Shown here one piece after another: positions 33,515 through 43,889 of a stretch of DNA of 64,000 nt. Under the pieces are notes generated by a model. That model was given only the letters and a program-made list of their open reading frames with translations. It was not told where the DNA came from and did not search any database. This DNA is from Chara braunii (lineage: Eukaryota > Streptophyta > Charophyceae > Charales > Characeae), in contig BFEA01000294.1 in assembly GCA_003427395.1 (NCBI GenBank), positions 1,377,542-1,441,541 of the forward strand, read 5' to 3'. Position 1 is the first letter of the stretch, and every line of letters starts with the position of its first letter. Both the position numbers and the translations under genes were made by a program.

Positions 33515-33590
33515 ATGCGAGGGCGGCAGGCATCGAACTGCCGAAACCCCAACCAGTTGAGAGAGCACGTCATTCGATCCCACCATTGCA
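33515..33590 (-). ncRNA. tRNA-like sequence, minus strand (possible SINE head)
   Basis: On the minus strand GTGCTCTCTCAACTGGTTGG resembles a tRNA A-box. About 12 bases later GGCAGTTCGATGCCTGCC is a T-arm-like hairpin (GGCAG/CTGCC) with a TTCGA core. The spacing is too short for a normal tRNA, so a tRNA-derived repeat or a tRNA missing its anticodon arm is more likely. Confidence 0.35.
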
Positions 33591-33764
33591 TCAGTGACAG
33601 CGCCTATCTTCCACGTCATACGTCCGCCGACTATCTCCGCACCCTTCGTGCTTGCCCTGGATAGAGTCGATGCCGCTTGCTCCAGGCCACAACATTACGC
33701 ACGCGTGGAGTCCTCCATTGCCTTCGACACCGACCGCCCGGATTCATCATCCCCAATTCCCCTC

Positions 33765-34328
33765 ACCTTGTCGGATCCAAACCTCCTTGTCCTCATGCCA
33801 GCATTAGAAACATCTGAAGGATCACGAACGTTCTCGCGTCGACAACTCTTCCCCTTCTCACCGCCCGCCCCCCAACTTCTGTCACCACCCCCACTCCTGC
33901 CTGGTCAGATCCCAATATGTGTGCTTGCCTGACTTATCGCACTCGTCCCCGATCTCCTTCACCTTCTACAACAAAAATGCCCATTTTTTTGACAGTATTC
34001 ACCGCTTCGTCTGTACCCCTCCTCCCTCATGCATTTCGAGATCCATTCAAGACGTTCCTCCCTCTTCAAACACCTATGAGGACCAGGAGCACCAACGCAG
34101 AGTGCGTCATCTTCACCAAATAGCCATGCCAGAGATATCTGCTCATCCGGCAACCATGGTTGGGATACGTTCCTCAGCAGCTTTGCAGGAAGCGTCCCTC
34201 TACCGCTCTCCTTTGGCGGACTGTCCATTGTCAAAGCTGGGCCATTATTGGACGCTTGAGCATCCGCACACGAGGACCTTGTGCATGCGCCGGGGGGCCA
34301 AGAGCTTCTTCTATGTCCCCCGCTTCGT
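33765..34328 (-). pseudogene. Myb/SANT-like domain gene, second tandem copy, decayed
   Basis: Reading on the minus strand: MDSPPKESGRG, then a Myb/SANT (trihelix-like) domain with WLPDEQISLAWLFGEDDAL, CLKREERLEWISKCM and YRRSGEYCQKN, after which the frame is lost. 33765-33900 matches the C-terminal segment of the neighbour copy at 34340-34480. A middle segment is missing, so this copy is shorter. The W-X-DE...W-I...W spacing is that of DNA-binding helices. Confidence 0.65.
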
Positions 34329-35433
34329 CTATGTCCTTGCCGGATCCAGTCCTCCTTGTCTTCGTGCCAGCATCAGAACCGTCTGAAGGATCTCGGACAT
34401 TTTGCCTCGACGACTCTTCCCCTTCCCACAGCCCGCCCCCCCACTTCCGTCACCGCCCCCACTCCTGCCGGATTCCACGTGATCCGTGGAAGACTGCATG
34501 TTGTCCGAAGCCAGTGTATTGTCGCAGGTCATTGACGGTCTCTTCATGTGCCAAGCCATTGCATCCCAAAGAGCCTTATCGAAAGCAGGGTGGATACCCA
34601 ATTCCCTTCGCTTGTACGTGGTCAGATCCCATTATGTCTACTTGCCCGATTTATCGCACTTGTGCCCGATCTCCTTCACCTCCTCCAACAAAGATGCCCA
34701 TGTTTTCCGACAGTTTTCACCGCTCCGTCTGTACCCCTCCCTCATGCATTTCGAGATCCATTCAAGACATTCTTGCCTCTTCAAACACCTATGAGGACCA
34801 TCAGCACCGGCGCAGAGTGCGTCATCTTCAAGCCATTGCATCCCAAAGAGCCTTCTCGAAAGCAGGGTGGATACCCAGTTCCCTTCGCTTGTACGTGGTC
34901 AGATCCCAATATGTCTACTTGCCCGATTTATCGCACTTGTGCCCGATCTCCTTCACCTCCTCCAACAAAGATGCCCATGTTTTCCGACAGTCTTCACCGA
35001 TCTGTCTGTACCCCTCCCTCGTGCATTTCGAGATCCATTCAAGACATTCTTGCCTCTTCAAACACCTACGAGGACCATAAGCACCGGCGCAGAGCGCGTC
35101 ATCTTCACCAAATAGTCGGGCCAGAGATATCTGCTCATCCGGAGACCATGGCTAGGATACTTTCCTCGGCGCCTTTGCAGGAGGCTTTTCTCCACCGCTC
35201 TCCTCTGGCGGACTGTCTGTTGTCAAAGTCGGGCCATCGTTGGACTCTTGAGCAGCCGACAGATCGATGACCGATGCTTGCACACGAGGACCTTGTGCAG
35301 GCGCCAAGGGGGCAGGCGCTTCGTCCATGTGCCCCGTCGTCATGGCAGGTGTGTTGCAGTCCATGCTGCGTGTTTGACGTGGCAGGCTGACAGGTGGTGC
35401 ATCCTTGTGGATGTGGGAAGCCCCTGGCCCCAC
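34329..35433 (-). pseudogene. Myb/SANT-like domain gene with an internally duplicated domain exon
   Basis: On the minus strand the N terminus MGPGASHIHKDAPPVS runs to KAPRKVS, a TAG, then PWSPDEQISLARLFGEDD, CLKRQECLEWISKC, GEDCRKTWASLLEEVKEIGH and TYWDLTTYKRRELGIHPAFE. The domain and its flank are then repeated (35100-34842 and about 34841-34545, roughly 290 bp each), followed by a Gly/Ser/Lys-rich C terminus to 34330. Myb/SANT-like proteins accompany Harbinger transposases and bind element ends (family knowledge). Its tail-to-tail position with the transposase at 29647-31111 suits that role, but a host trihelix-like gene is possible. Stops disable it. Confidence 0.7.
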
Positions 35434-36890
35434 ACTTGCAGATTGATGAGCCGGCGGCGAAGTGCAGAAATGTGCAGCTTGGGATGGCTGAAATTATGCC
35501 ATCCCGCCATGGCTAACATTCCTCTCCACCCGGGGGACGCCATAGACACTGCTGGCCATCATTGGTGATGCCGGAATCGAAGAGGCAATGCTGGATTGCA
35601 CGAATGCTTGCGCTGCACAATTGTTTTTCCAAGAGAGGGCAGGAGGGAGGGAGTTGGCAAACATGGACCCCGAAGGAAGCCTGCGCCCTCGACAGCGGCG
35701 TGCCGTGCGACTGGGAGAACCACCGCTGTTGACCCATTTGCTTGCAAGCTCACTTTTGCGCGCGTGTCAGGAGGACGACGACAGCCACGCAACACAAAAA
35801 CAGGAACACAACGGCCAGCAAAAGATCTACGGCTGCTAAAACGGAATGCCACCACGTGGCAACAAAAACGTCTATCTTTGACGCTTTCTCACTCCCGACA
35901 ACGACTGTTGTTAAAGGTCGTGGCAGAACTTCTGGTGCGGGTTGCGCACACCATACCATGCAATGACCCTGCCCCGACGTCCTCGGCCACACGCTGGGGA
36001 TGAAGATGTCCCCACTGCAGGTGATGCGAACGCAATGTCTGACCGCTTACCCAACAAGCTCGGACGTCAGCCAATGGGTTCCAATGGGTTCCGAAAGATA
36101 AGGACGTGGGGGGTGAAAGGCGCAACAGCGGTGCAGATTGCAGAAGGAGAAGGGCAACGCCGTTTCCAGTACGAAGAAGATGGAGTTGCAGTGAGCGACA
36201 GTGCTTCGCAAATTGGGGAGATTATAGCATGGGAAGAAGACAGTGGAGAGTGAACACTTCGCATGAAAGGGCGGAACAAAAACGCCCGTCCCCAGAACTT
36301 GTAACCCCCATTCATAGCGCGGAAGCTCGACGACCAGATCATCACCACCGAACGAAGGAGATGATCCGTGGTCGGCCGAAGAGCAATCCACTGAACTTCG
36401 CATGCAGACGAAGAGCCCCGTTTCGGAAACCCATGCGATCCCCTTTGTCCATTTCAAAACGGACGCCTTTGGGCGACCATTGAACCTTCTGGCCAAAGGC
36501 GACGACGCCACACTTCCTCCACCGTCCCAAATTTCTGCACCGGTACTGTCCTGTCCCATCGACCACACCACCATCGACCTGTCCCACGGACCGCAGAGCT
36601 GTGTGACCGATTCGAAAACACGGAACGCAGGTAGGCCTGAGTATACACTCAGATAGATTAGGACTCTGGGTCGAGCAGTAACTTCGTGTGCAGACTATCT
36701 GGAGGAGAGACCTATATTCAGGCTGTATCTGGCTCCTCAGGGTTTGCTTCAGGGCACAACAGTTGCTCTGCAAGTCATCGAGCTAGCTTTCTTTTCAGTG
36801 GATAGCTCACCTTTTTCTGAGCGTAAAAGTTTACTTTTGGGACGCTGGACCCGGTTTCCAGCATGTATATGAGGAAAATGGAGCAGTTAG
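35434..36890. other. No recognised gene; long opposing ORFs
   Basis: Open frames exist on both strands (for example 36047-36574 minus, 35942-36253 plus) with no recognisable domain. A 19-bp word GCTGGACCCGGTTTCCAGC at 36845-36863 is found inverted at 47908-47926. The region may include the 5' part of the Myb/SANT-like gene. Confidence 0.4.
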
Positions 36891-37150
36891 TTTTTTTCTT
36901 TTTTTTCGTTTTCTTTTTTTTTTTCCCCAAGCGCTTTCAATTTCATTCCAATATCTTGCCAAGAGGCCGGGGACCTCACAATTCAACCCGGAGTTATCCC
37001 GAGGCTAGGTTCCACTTGCACCAATTATGCGATATTCACCGTCGATAGCGAAGATCAATGGCAGAAATCTCCTAATCCGTGCAAGTGGGACCTTGCCCCC
37101 GGCAGCATCAGCCGGTTTCGCTTACAGCCATCAGGGCTGGGTTCTCCTTA
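36891..37150 (-). mobile_element. SINE copy A (minus), with an internal insertion
   Basis: Poly(T) at 36891-36924 is the A-tail of a minus-strand SINE. Reading on the minus strand: GGCTGTAAGCGAAACCGGCT, GATGCTGCCGGGG, about 80 extra bases, then GGATAACTCCGGGTTGAATT, GTGAGGTCCCCGGCCTCTTG and AATGAAATTGAAAGCGCTTG before the tail. It shares this core with five other copies in the window. Confidence 0.75.
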
Positions 37151-37460
37151 AAACAGCTACCGAACCTCTCAGCTCATCAGAGCAGAACAGAACAGCACAA
37201 CTACAGAACCTCACAGGTACCTATCTACTACAAACAAACACCTACTCATTCAAGATTCACAACTACAACCACTCCCCTCATTCCTAGCTAAAGTATCATC
37301 ACACTGTCCACTACAATGCCTACCCCTACTGTCCAAACCAAAATTCTGGCTATCTATACTGGTCAAGTCTGAAAGGAGATTGCAGCACACCGTTGATAAG
37401 GAAAACAAAGGAGGGTTGGGCCTAAATTTTGGTCTTTGCCCCTAAACTGGGACACGACCA

Positions 37461-37968
37461 TCAATTTAACAACCATTTGCAGATACTCATCCTGGCTTCC
37501 TGTGAGATTGACGCCATTCGGCCGTTCTTGGCCCAGGTTTGTCTGAACCAGGTCAGAGTCTTACCTGGGTGCGCTCTGCAGTCCAGCCAGTCAGCTCTGA
37601 TGGCGCGGCGGATCAGACTTTTGATCAGCTCTACCTGAGCCGGGAAAGACATCTGTATCCGTTTGAAAACCGCGTGGTTTCTTGCCTTCCAGAGAGCCTC
37701 CATCACGCAACATAACCCCACCCTGATGTGGGTATAGTATCCTGCGATGTAGGCCAAATAAGGTCCATTCCTGTGACCACTGGAATTCTCCCCCCGTCAG
37801 GTTGGACCAATGCAGACGCCACCAGGTCCATATCTGATGGGAGAAGGGGCAGTACAGCCATATGTGACTAGCTGTTTCCCAGCCCCAACTGCAACGCGCA
37901 CATTCTTCCGTGATGTTCATGCCTTCCCGGGGGCGAGGTCCCACTAGCAAAGAGGATTGGATAAACAT
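37461..37968 (-). pseudogene. LINE 3' end with zf-RVT zinc knuckle (minus)
   Basis: ECARCSWGWETASHIWLYC has C-X2-C-X9-H-X4-C spacing of the zf-RVT module found after the RT of plant LINEs, followed by WTWWRLHW. The frame changes to ALWKARNHAVFKRIQ, IRADWLDCRAHPGKTL and ending SICKWLLN, the usual LINE C terminus. Only the 3' part of the element is present, typical of incomplete reverse transcription. Confidence 0.75.
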
Positions 37969-38095
37969 CCTGAATCTGGACTTGTTTTAAGCAGAGATGC
38001 AGAAAAGCAGTTCAATAGCGGAATTCTGCACCTTTCCGCAAGCAAGTCCAGATTCGGGCATTCAATCCAATCCTCATTGCTAGTGGGACCTCGCC
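37931..38095. repeat. 58-bp inverted repeat of LINE sequence
   Basis: GGGCGAGGTCCCACTAGCAA at 37931 onward reappears as its reverse complement ending about 38095, over roughly 58 bp with about 50 bp between. The left arm codes LINE on the minus strand (QSSLLVGPRPREG), so the right arm is an inverted copy of the same segment. Confidence 0.8.
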
Positions 38096-38157
38096 CCAGG
38101 CCAGCCACGTCGAAGAGGCTGTGACTCCAATCCTTATTCGTTTTGGTTGCTGAGCTT

Positions 38158-38263
38158 GACTCGTAAGCGAAACTGGCTGAGGCTGCCAGGATAACTCCGG
38201 GTCGAATTGTGAGGTCCCTGGCCCCGTCCCTGAGTGCTTCAAAAGGAAAAAAAAAAAAAAAAA
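38158..38263 (+). mobile_element. SINE copy B
   Basis: TCGTAAGCGAAACTGGCTGA, GGCTGCCAGGATAACTCCGG, GTCGAATTGTGAGGTCCCTG and GCCCCGTCCC are followed by poly(A) at 38247-38263. Its left side abuts the LINE inverted repeat. Confidence 0.8.
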
Positions 38264-39592
38264 CAGGGAACGCAGAGCGGTCTACCAGTTTGCACTGACG
38301 GACGGAGTCGTTTGTCCGCCTGCCGTTACTTCAATTTTTTTTATGTTTGTTTTTTTTATTTGGACCATTTCTCTATTTATGCTAATCTTCCCTGTATCGT
38401 TCCAATTTTATCGGATGTCCCGAAGGACCCATTACTTCAATTGGCGACCGAGGCACTCGGTTATTTTCTCCGCAGTAGGAGGGCAGTAGTTGGCGGTATG
38501 AGGGGCTGGAGGGAGTGCTTTTGTTTCGGAGGAACAGGCGAAGGTTCCAATCTCCCGCTGTAGGGAGATACATATTTCAGGGCCCGCAGTGGCAATGGCG
38601 AGTACGTAGGGCCGAGCCATGTAAGTGGCACCTGGCGAGAGGTGTACAGTTGTGAGTTTTTGCATCGTCGGATTTTGCCTGGTGTCTGTATTGCTGTTTT
38701 GTCTCAAGGGGGTTGGTCCCCTGCAGGGCTCCTCCCTGTAAGCGAAACGGGGTAACGCTCCCAGAAGGTCACTATTTCCGGGTAGACTGTGAGGACCCCG
38801 GCTCGACAATTATTGGTAATGAAATTCCAGCTGTTTTCAGAAGAAAAGAAAAAAAAAAAAAAAAAATGGCGACCGAAGGGATGCCTCGACCACGGCCTTC
38901 CGTTTGGGAGACGCGAGCGGCCCTCAGGGAAGAAACTGACAGGACCCTGGGCCGCGATGTATGTAGAAACAGCCCGTCCACAGTTTCCAACCCTCCTCCA
39001 CTGGACCTACTATGGGGTCTCACAAAACCTTTCTGAACCCTTTCCAGACCTTTGCCGCGGAAAGCTGGGGGGTCCACCTGTAATCCTCCTGCTCTACTCG
39101 ACCCCACACACACATCCACCCACCCACCCTCCTGATGAACCGGTGAAAGTCCGACCAGACAGTCTGGCACAGTCAAGGCATACTCACACACCGGTAGCAA
39201 TTTTGTTTTTTTCTTCTTTTTTCTTTTTTTCCCCTTCAATCATCGGGGACAGGCGACTACCGGGCAGGCTGTAGGAGAGCCTGTTCGGTTGGGGCCTGCA
39301 CAGTTCGATGGCTCCAATCTATTGGTGGGGAGCGTCACCTGTTGGAAAACGGGTCCAACGTCCCCCCCTCTCAAATAACAATTCTCAATAAGGTTCCATG
39401 ACCACAGAACAGACTCGATAGACCTCTTCACCATGTAGACGACAGAAATAACTTGATCTCCTGGTCTACCAGTTGTCCCCTCATCCCATAATCAGTGAGG
39501 TACACACAAGATGTGACATCCCACTAGAGACCAGGAAGGTTGTCACATGAGCAGGTACTACTATGAATAGACTAAATCTGAATTCTGCCAAG
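38264..39592. other. Non-coding between SINE and LINE fragments
   Basis: Outside SINE copy E no gene is supported. GGCATACTCACACACCGGTAGCA (near 39178-39200) is shared with the right border of the foldback element (near 42221-42246). CTCCTGATGAACCGGTGAAA and the following bases resemble 40718-40760. Short T-runs occur near 38335 and 39207-39235. Confidence 0.45.
38721..38866 (+). mobile_element. SINE copy E
   Basis: CCTGTAAGCGAAACGGGGTA, ACGCTCCC, TTTCCGGGTAGACTGTGAGG, ACCCCGGCTCG and TTATTGGTAATGAAATTCC are followed by an A-rich tail (38843-38866). With copy F it forms a subgroup having GTAGACTGTGAG instead of GTCGAATTGTGAG. Confidence 0.72.
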
Positions 39593-40560
39593 TTACAGGG
39601 GCCTGGGCCCAATCAGCCATGGTTCAGTGATGATGCCTGCATCCTTGGTCCTGATCATTCTGACGTTCTGTCCCCATGTCCTGAAGAAACGGTCTCTGGC
39701 TGCTCTTTTGTTCAAAGCGCATCTGGCTCTCCTCCAGTCTACCCAAATCAGGGATCGTATCCCATCCAGCACCATGTTCATGATACTGAGATCCGAATAG
39801 AACCTGGAGCGGAAGAATCTATCGTTTCGGATTTTCCATATAACCTGCATGATGGCCGCTCTGCAAGCCTGGGCCACGTACACCCAGCCCTACCGACTTC
39901 CTCCACATTCTGCAGAATACCTTCAACCACGAAAGCCTCCTCCCACTGCACCCGATGCTCCACGTACCTTTGCCATAGCTTAGCCCACCACACCCAGATC
40001 CTTTTGGACTCAATACATCCCCACCATAAGTGCGTGGCTGATTCTTCCAACTTCCGGCATCTCAGACAAGTACTATCCAACGGTAACCTATTCAAAGATA
40101 GCAACTTGGCTGTGGGCACAATCCTATGAGACTGAAGCCAAGCCAGAGTTCTCAGCTTGGTGGACGGGATCTGTTTCAGATTGTGCCACAATTTCCTAAG
40201 TTTAGCAGAGTTGATTCTCCCAATCGAGGTTGATCTCTCTGCGGTCTCCATCTGCCAGCGATTGCAGACCCCTAGTGGAAGAGACCATGACTTGGTCTGC
40301 ATCCTATAACCCACTGCGGGCCGGTAGTCCAGGAGACCGACCTGTTTAACCCGTTCGAGCATAGACCATCCCCAGTGAAGCGGTAGAGCTTGTAGTGCGT
40401 CGACTGCCTGCGTATCCACAGGGCAGAAAAAAACTGTCTTGTCCTTGCTCACAGTCTTTGAACAGACTATTATGGATTTGACCTGTCTCAGCTCAAGAAC
40501 TGTTTCCTCTGTTTCCAATAGGGCACAGGAGGATTCATTCTCATTTCCTTCTCTGATATA
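39593..40560 (-). pseudogene. Second LINE 3' end with zf-RVT zinc knuckle (minus)
   Basis: Reading on the minus strand: WHNLKQIPSTKLRTLAWLQS, RIVPTAKLLSLNRLPLDSTC, then CLRCRKLEESATHLWWGC (C-X2-C...H-X4-C, zf-RVT), IWVWWAKLWQRYVEHRVQW, and after a frame change the C-terminal VIWKIRNDRFFRSR block. It resembles 37461-37968 in layout but is diverged. Upstream the frame runs into a (CA)n-rich region where homology is lost. Confidence 0.75.
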
Positions 40561-40639
40561 AGGTGTAGCGACCGCCTGGTTCCGGTCCTGGTCCAGGATC
40601 ACGTTTGCTAGTGCTAGTTTGCCTTTGTTTTGTGTTGCG

Positions 40640-40936
40640 CAGTCACACAGGGGTAACAAATGGGTAAAAGACAATGCCACACACGCACCCACATCCTGGG
40701 CAGATTGCTGGGGTTCAACCTCCTGACGAGTTGGTGACAGTTCGACGAAACAGTCTGGGGCGCGCACGCACGCACACACACACACACACTCACGGCCTCG
40801 CCACACCACTGTCGAAACGGGAAAAGTACGGCTGAATGCTCCCGCAGGGAGTGGCCTGATGCATCCATCTCTATGAATAGTACGGATGCCTGTGTGACCA
40901 CTCTCTGGGGAAGACGCACACACTTTTTTCCTATCA

Positions 40937-40984
<48 letters not shown>

Positions 40985-41487
40985 GCAGACACACGCACAC
41001 ACACACAAACAAAAAAAAAGGCACGCACGCAATGTCCAAGCCATACGTCCAAGAGCAGAGCAGAACAGTCACGCGCTCCGCTGTTGACGCACTCTAATTG
41101 AGAACAACCCGCAGGGAATACCCGTGTTTCCCTCCGAGGAGAAGGGAAAGTGACCGTAATTCCTGAGCTTCGCTGGAGAACAATGCCCGCCATTAATTCT
41201 ATCGCTATCTCCGACGGTGAAAGACATGCCCATTACCCTTATCGATCCACCCATCCATCCATCCATGCCAGAAAACTTATCGATCCATTTCGTTGGTTCA
41301 TCAATCTCTTCCAGCCATGGATGAAGGAGATGGATGAAGGCGGGCGACGTAGGGAGGGAGGAAGTCCGACTGTGATGGCATAGTCATACCAGGACTTTTC
41401 GACTCAGCTCCGGACCCGATTAAAGTCAGATGCATCCAGGTTTGGTCGTTGGTCGTACTTGTGGTTAGGCACATTAAGACACGTGTC
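40640..41487. other. Non-coding with (CA)n microsatellite
   Basis: (CA)n at about 40770-40790 and 40937-40981, then A-rich DNA near 41009-41020. Long minus-strand ORFs over the (GT)n are low-complexity artefacts. Confidence 0.6.
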
Positions 41488-42234
41488 AGTGTGAGTACGC
41501 CCTGAAGCGATTGATTGACGGAGGAATACAAATCCGCCCCCGCCTTGTCTCTCCCTCCACCTATCAGGGAAATGAAAGTGTACGACTGTTCGAGTTAGGT
41601 CATATTCGCACTAGTGCCTTTTCGGTGCATCCTAGTGTGAATCCAGCTCGACTCCGTCAGAAGAAGTACAACTGTGAGAGTATGGCCCCGAAATTCCACG
41701 AAGCAACTGTGAAAGTACAGCCGGCAAATGGTCCAATTTCAGCAAAAACAATAAAACTTAAACACAAACACCAAAGATAAGATAAGCTAGCTTATGGATA
41801 TGGCTTCTATGTTTTATTTTTCATCTCTTTTCCATAACCTGCTTGTGAAGGTGTTGTGTTTGAGGTTTTTTTTTCTGAAATTGGACTATTTGTCAGCTGT
41901 ACTTTCAAAGTTACTTCGCTGAATCCCGAGGCTATACTCTCACAATTTAACTTCGTCGACGGAATTTACCTGGATGCACACTAGGGTGCACCGTAGAAAG
42001 TACTAGTGTGAATATGCCCCAAGATTCAGCGAGGCTATACTCTCACAATTTAACTTCGTCGATGGAATTTATCTGGATGCACACTAGGGTGCACCGTAGA
42101 AAGTACTAGTGTGAATATGCCCCAACTCGAACAGTCGTACACGTTCGTTTCCCTGATTTCCGGAGGAAGAGAGAAGGTGGGGGCGGTATTTTGTACTTCT
42201 CTGTTAATCAATCGGCTCAGGGCATACTCACACT
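41488..42234. mobile_element. 747-bp foldback (MITE-like) element
   Basis: AGTGTGAGTACGCCCTGA at 41488 pairs with TCAGGGCATACTCACACT ending 42234. Complementarity continues inward through GATTGATT, ACGACTGTTCGAGTT, CACTAGTG or CACTAGTAC, GTGAGAGTAT, AAGTACAGC and TCCAATTTCAG to near 41772 and 41848. The whole element is therefore one imperfect palindrome with a loop of roughly 75 bp. The right arm has an extra 103-bp tandem copy (GCTATACTCTCAC at 41931 and 42034). No coding capacity and no clear target duplication. Confidence 0.85.
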
Positions 42235-42446
42235 ACCGGTAGCACCTTGTTCAACGACAGAAGAAATCATTCATATCCCTCCACCCACTCTCCCTTTCAA
42301 TAGGCAGAAAAGGATAGATTCTTTATTTCTTTACTATGAATCCTAGATGAATATGGAAGTGTTTCCCGTCAGATGCGTCAAGGAAGTCCTACTGAGGGAG
42401 CGCATGCCCTCAGCCACTCCCATACCAAGAAGTTTCACAGCGCGTC

Positions 42447-42588
42447 TATTTTTATTTTTAAAGCAACCTTGCATTGAATGTAAAAGTAAAGTAATTGAGG
42501 CCGGGATGCTCACAGTCTACCCGGAAAAGGAAAGGAGTACCGGGAGCATTACCCGGCTTCGCTTGTAGGCCCACAGGCCGGAGAGAAG
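42447..42588 (-). mobile_element. SINE copy F (minus)
   Basis: On the minus strand GGCCTACAAGCGAAGCCGGG, TAATGCTCCCGG, TTTTCCGGGTAGACTGTGAG and CATCCCGGCCTCAATTAC end in an A-rich tail (TTTAAAAATAAAAATAG). Closest to copy E. Confidence 0.7.
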
Positions 42589-43166
42589 AAAAGACTTCTG
42601 AAGTAACGCAGTTGAGCCAGCAGTCTAGGAGAGAAAGGAGGACGACAAAGAGAACAAGAGAAGCAACCACTGTGACAAACGAGATCTGTCCTCCGGTGAA
42701 TACGAACTACGCCCTAGCGCGTCATTTGTAACCACCCCCCTTGTAAAAGACCAGAAGGAAAAAAAAAAAAAAAAGTAACTCGCCCCGTGTACGATACCTT
42801 GACTGGCAATACTATTCGTACGTTCTTACAGGATATTCCGACTGATTTATCGAACGGCTACACACGCGGCCACATTCACTCAAATACGTGCTACCACAAT
42901 ATGAATGAGAACGCCATTCCTGGATCCTTGCCTTCCAGCATTCCACAGATTCAGTACTGCCTCATTCCCTTCCCTCCTAACTAGTTCCCTTTGGCTTCTT
43001 TTTTCCTACTTTCAGTACTAGTGGTTTAAACAGTCCCATGGGCTTTGCTTATCCTACTTTCTGATATGCAGCATCACACGCATTTCCTCTTCAACCCCTC
43101 ATTTGCCCCTCTCATCGCCACTACCATCTAATCGAGTTCTCATTCCACGCCCCAAAACGCCCCCCC
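42589..43166. other. Non-coding
   Basis: No gene is supported. A poly(A) of about 17 bases ends near 42774, possibly the tail of another retroposed sequence. Confidence 0.4.
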
Positions 43167-43195
43167 CTCCTCCTCCTCCTCCTCCTCCTCATCAT

Positions 43196-43236
<41 letters not shown>

Positions 43237-43239
43237 GCA
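43167..43239. repeat. Three adjacent triplet arrays (CTC)n, (ATC)n, (AGC)n
   Basis: About eight CTC, nine ATC and eight AGC units follow one another without spacer. On the minus strand one frame reads poly-Leu, poly-Met and poly-Arg, so it is not a plausible protein. Confidence 0.9.
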
Positions 43240-43384
43240 CGAGCCCCAGGTGCCACAGCAACCCCAATTTACCCACCAGTAACAGTGCGCATACCTCTTC
43301 GCAGAATTTGCAACCGTGGAGGCGCAAGCCACGTTATCAGCGCATCCCCTGCCCAAATATTCGGCGCAATCTTCACGTCCCTGA

Positions 43385-43388
<4 letters not shown>

Positions 43389-43441
<53 letters not shown>

Positions 43442-43547
43442 NNNNNNNNNNNNNNNNNNNNNNNNNNNNNNNNNNNNNNNNNNNNNNNNNNNNNNNNNNN
43501 NNNNNNNNNNNNNNNNNNNNNNNNNNNNNNNNNNNNNNNNNNNNNNN

Positions 43548-43578
<31 letters not shown>

Positions 43579-43687
43579 TGCTCGTGTCGTAGTGTTGATT
43601 TTGATGTTCTAGCGGGAGATTCATTCGATTTTGCTCATCCTATCTATGGAAGTAGTGTGAGGCCAGTAGCGGGTTAGGAGACTTACC

Positions 43688-43779
<92 letters not shown>

Positions 43780-43889
43780 CCACCCACCCACCCACCCACC
43801 CACCCACACACACACACACACACAGGATACACGCACACACACACACACACGCACAAACAAGCGCGCGCACCCACACACACACACACACG
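43389..43889. repeat. Compound microsatellites with an assembly gap
   Basis: (CT)n at 43389-43441, a gap at 43442-43547 and (AC)n to 43571; then (CT)n at 43692-43775, (CCCA)n to about 43806 and (CA)n with variants to 43889. The two arrays have the same order, (CT)n then (CA)n. Confidence 0.95.

Noticed and set aside
36047-36574. 175-codon minus-strand ORF
   Set aside because: Overlaps equally long plus-strand frames and resembles nothing known, so it is covered only as unassigned sequence.
39778-41193. 471-codon minus-strand ORF as a single gene
   Set aside because: Only the part below about 40560 is LINE (zf-RVT); the rest is (GT)n-driven low-complexity sequence.
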